Of a stretch of 64,000 nucleotides of DNA, positions 62,460-64,000 are shown piece by piece. How positions within the stretch are numbered: the stretch's first letter is position 1; each line of letters begins with the position of its first letter. The notes beneath the pieces were generated by a model. That model did no database searches, was not told the origin of the DNA, and was given only the letters and a program-made list of their open reading frames with translations. Both the position numbers and the translations under genes were made by a program. The stretch is from Streptomyces parvus (GTDB taxonomy: Bacteria > Actinomycetota > Actinomycetes > Streptomycetales > Streptomycetaceae). The stretch is taken from NCBI RefSeq assembly GCF_014648875.1, contig NZ_BMRY01000014.1, positions 62,001 through 126,000 on the forward strand, in the 5' to 3' direction.

Positions 62460-62651
62460 CCGCCCCGGCGCACCCCTTCCGCCCCTTCCGCCCCACAGGT
62501 GTCGGCCGGGCACACACGTCGTGTCCGGCCGGTCACCGAGGGGTGGACATGTCGACACGGGTGCGTCCGCCCGGGCTCCGGTGCCGTAACCTCGAAGCCT
62601 GGAGCCCGCCGATCTCGGGACCTTGATCCACACCTTGGGGATGCACAGCGC

Positions 62652-63809
<1,158 letters not shown>

Positions 63810-63831
63810 CCAGCTCCTCTCCACGCCTTCA

Positions 63832-63925
63832 CCGCCCCGCCGGGCCCTCAGGGCCTGGTCGTCAAACTGCCGCCTGCCGGGCGACGACGGCAGTTTGACG
63901 ACCAGGCCCTTGCCCGGCGGGGCGG
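63832..63925 (+). terminator. very large bipartite inverted repeat after ispG
   Basis: Inner perfect stem of 23 bp (63850-63872 with 63888-63910), flanked by a second perfect stem of 14 bp (63832-63845 with 63912-63925) and separated by 4 bases on one side and 1 on the other. The loop is 15 bases. At 37 bp in total this is the strongest inverted repeat in the window and lies just past the ispG stop. Probable terminator, possibly serving both strands. Confidence 0.85.
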
Positions 63926-64000
63926 CGGTGCCCCCGGGGACCGTCTCCCGGACTCGAGCGGTGTTCGAGGGTTTTGTCGGTTACAGTGCGGAAATCAGCA
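63926..64000 (+). other. right edge, no gene visible
   Basis: The last 75 bp hold no gene. TACAGT at 63982-63987 may be the -10 of a gene beginning beyond the window. Confidence 0.3.

Overview
The window is a continuous stretch of high-GC actinomycete chromosome and almost certainly comes from a Streptomyces. The evidence is very high GC with a strong third-position bias, four tandem type I signal peptidase genes after rplS, the sporulation sigma factor gene whiG beside rpsB-tsf-pyrH-frr-cdsA, a DasR-type operator at a chitinase promoter, and in-frame TTA (bldA-type) codons. The gene order from rplS to ispG matches what I remember of the Streptomyces coelicolor core chromosome. I see no insertion sequences, prophage, CRISPR array or tRNA genes, so this reads as core chromosome and not as an island.

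Layout. (1) 1-8.2 kb: rplS; the signal peptidase cluster sipW-sipX-sipY-sipZ; a Nudix hydrolase and a DUF2469 gene ending at a clear terminator; then yraN-comM-dprA, whose last two genes carry the only in-frame TTA codons I found. (2) 8.4-16.9 kb: whiG, a TetR regulator, an M23 peptidase whose tail is made of an intergenic-type repeat, then rpsB, tsf, pyrH, frr, cdsA and rlmN, separated by hairpins. (3) 16.9-21.0 kb: a TPP riboswitch followed by thiamine uptake genes thiB-thiP-thiQ. (4) 21.0-28.0 kb: a NarL-type two-component pair, two envelope glycosyltransferases, an AHSA1-type protein and an unusual ABC pair. (5) 28.2-45.2 kb: polyamine uptake and catabolism in two blocks. The first is aminotransferase and Lrp regulator, divergent from aldehyde dehydrogenase and a PotD. 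The second is aldehyde dehydrogenase-PotD-PotA-PotB-PotC-FAD oxidase. Between them lie six genes, including a deaminase that may serve futalosine-type menaquinone synthesis. (6) 45.3-56.3 kb: an orphan gene, a DasR-type chitinase, a PAP2 phosphatase, gabT, a membrane P-loop ATPase, a PucR regulator and a third aldehyde dehydrogenase. (7) 56.5-64 kb: an extended acyl-CoA dehydrogenase, an unusual EPSP synthase-like gene, then the methylerythritol phosphate genes dxr and ispG flanking a site-2 protease, closed by a very large inverted repeat.

How the genes work together: the first half holds translation, secretion, nucleotide and lipid housekeeping genes tied to growth and sporulation. The middle forms a nitrogen-scavenging region: polyamines are imported by PotABCD, oxidised or transaminated to aldehydes, oxidised to GABA-type acids, and passed through GabT and the third dehydrogenase towards succinate. 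The right end supplies isoprenoid precursors.

Limits: everything is read by eye. Starts were chosen from ribosome-binding sites, overlaps and family alignment from memory. Substrate assignments of transporters and dehydrogenases are inferred from context.
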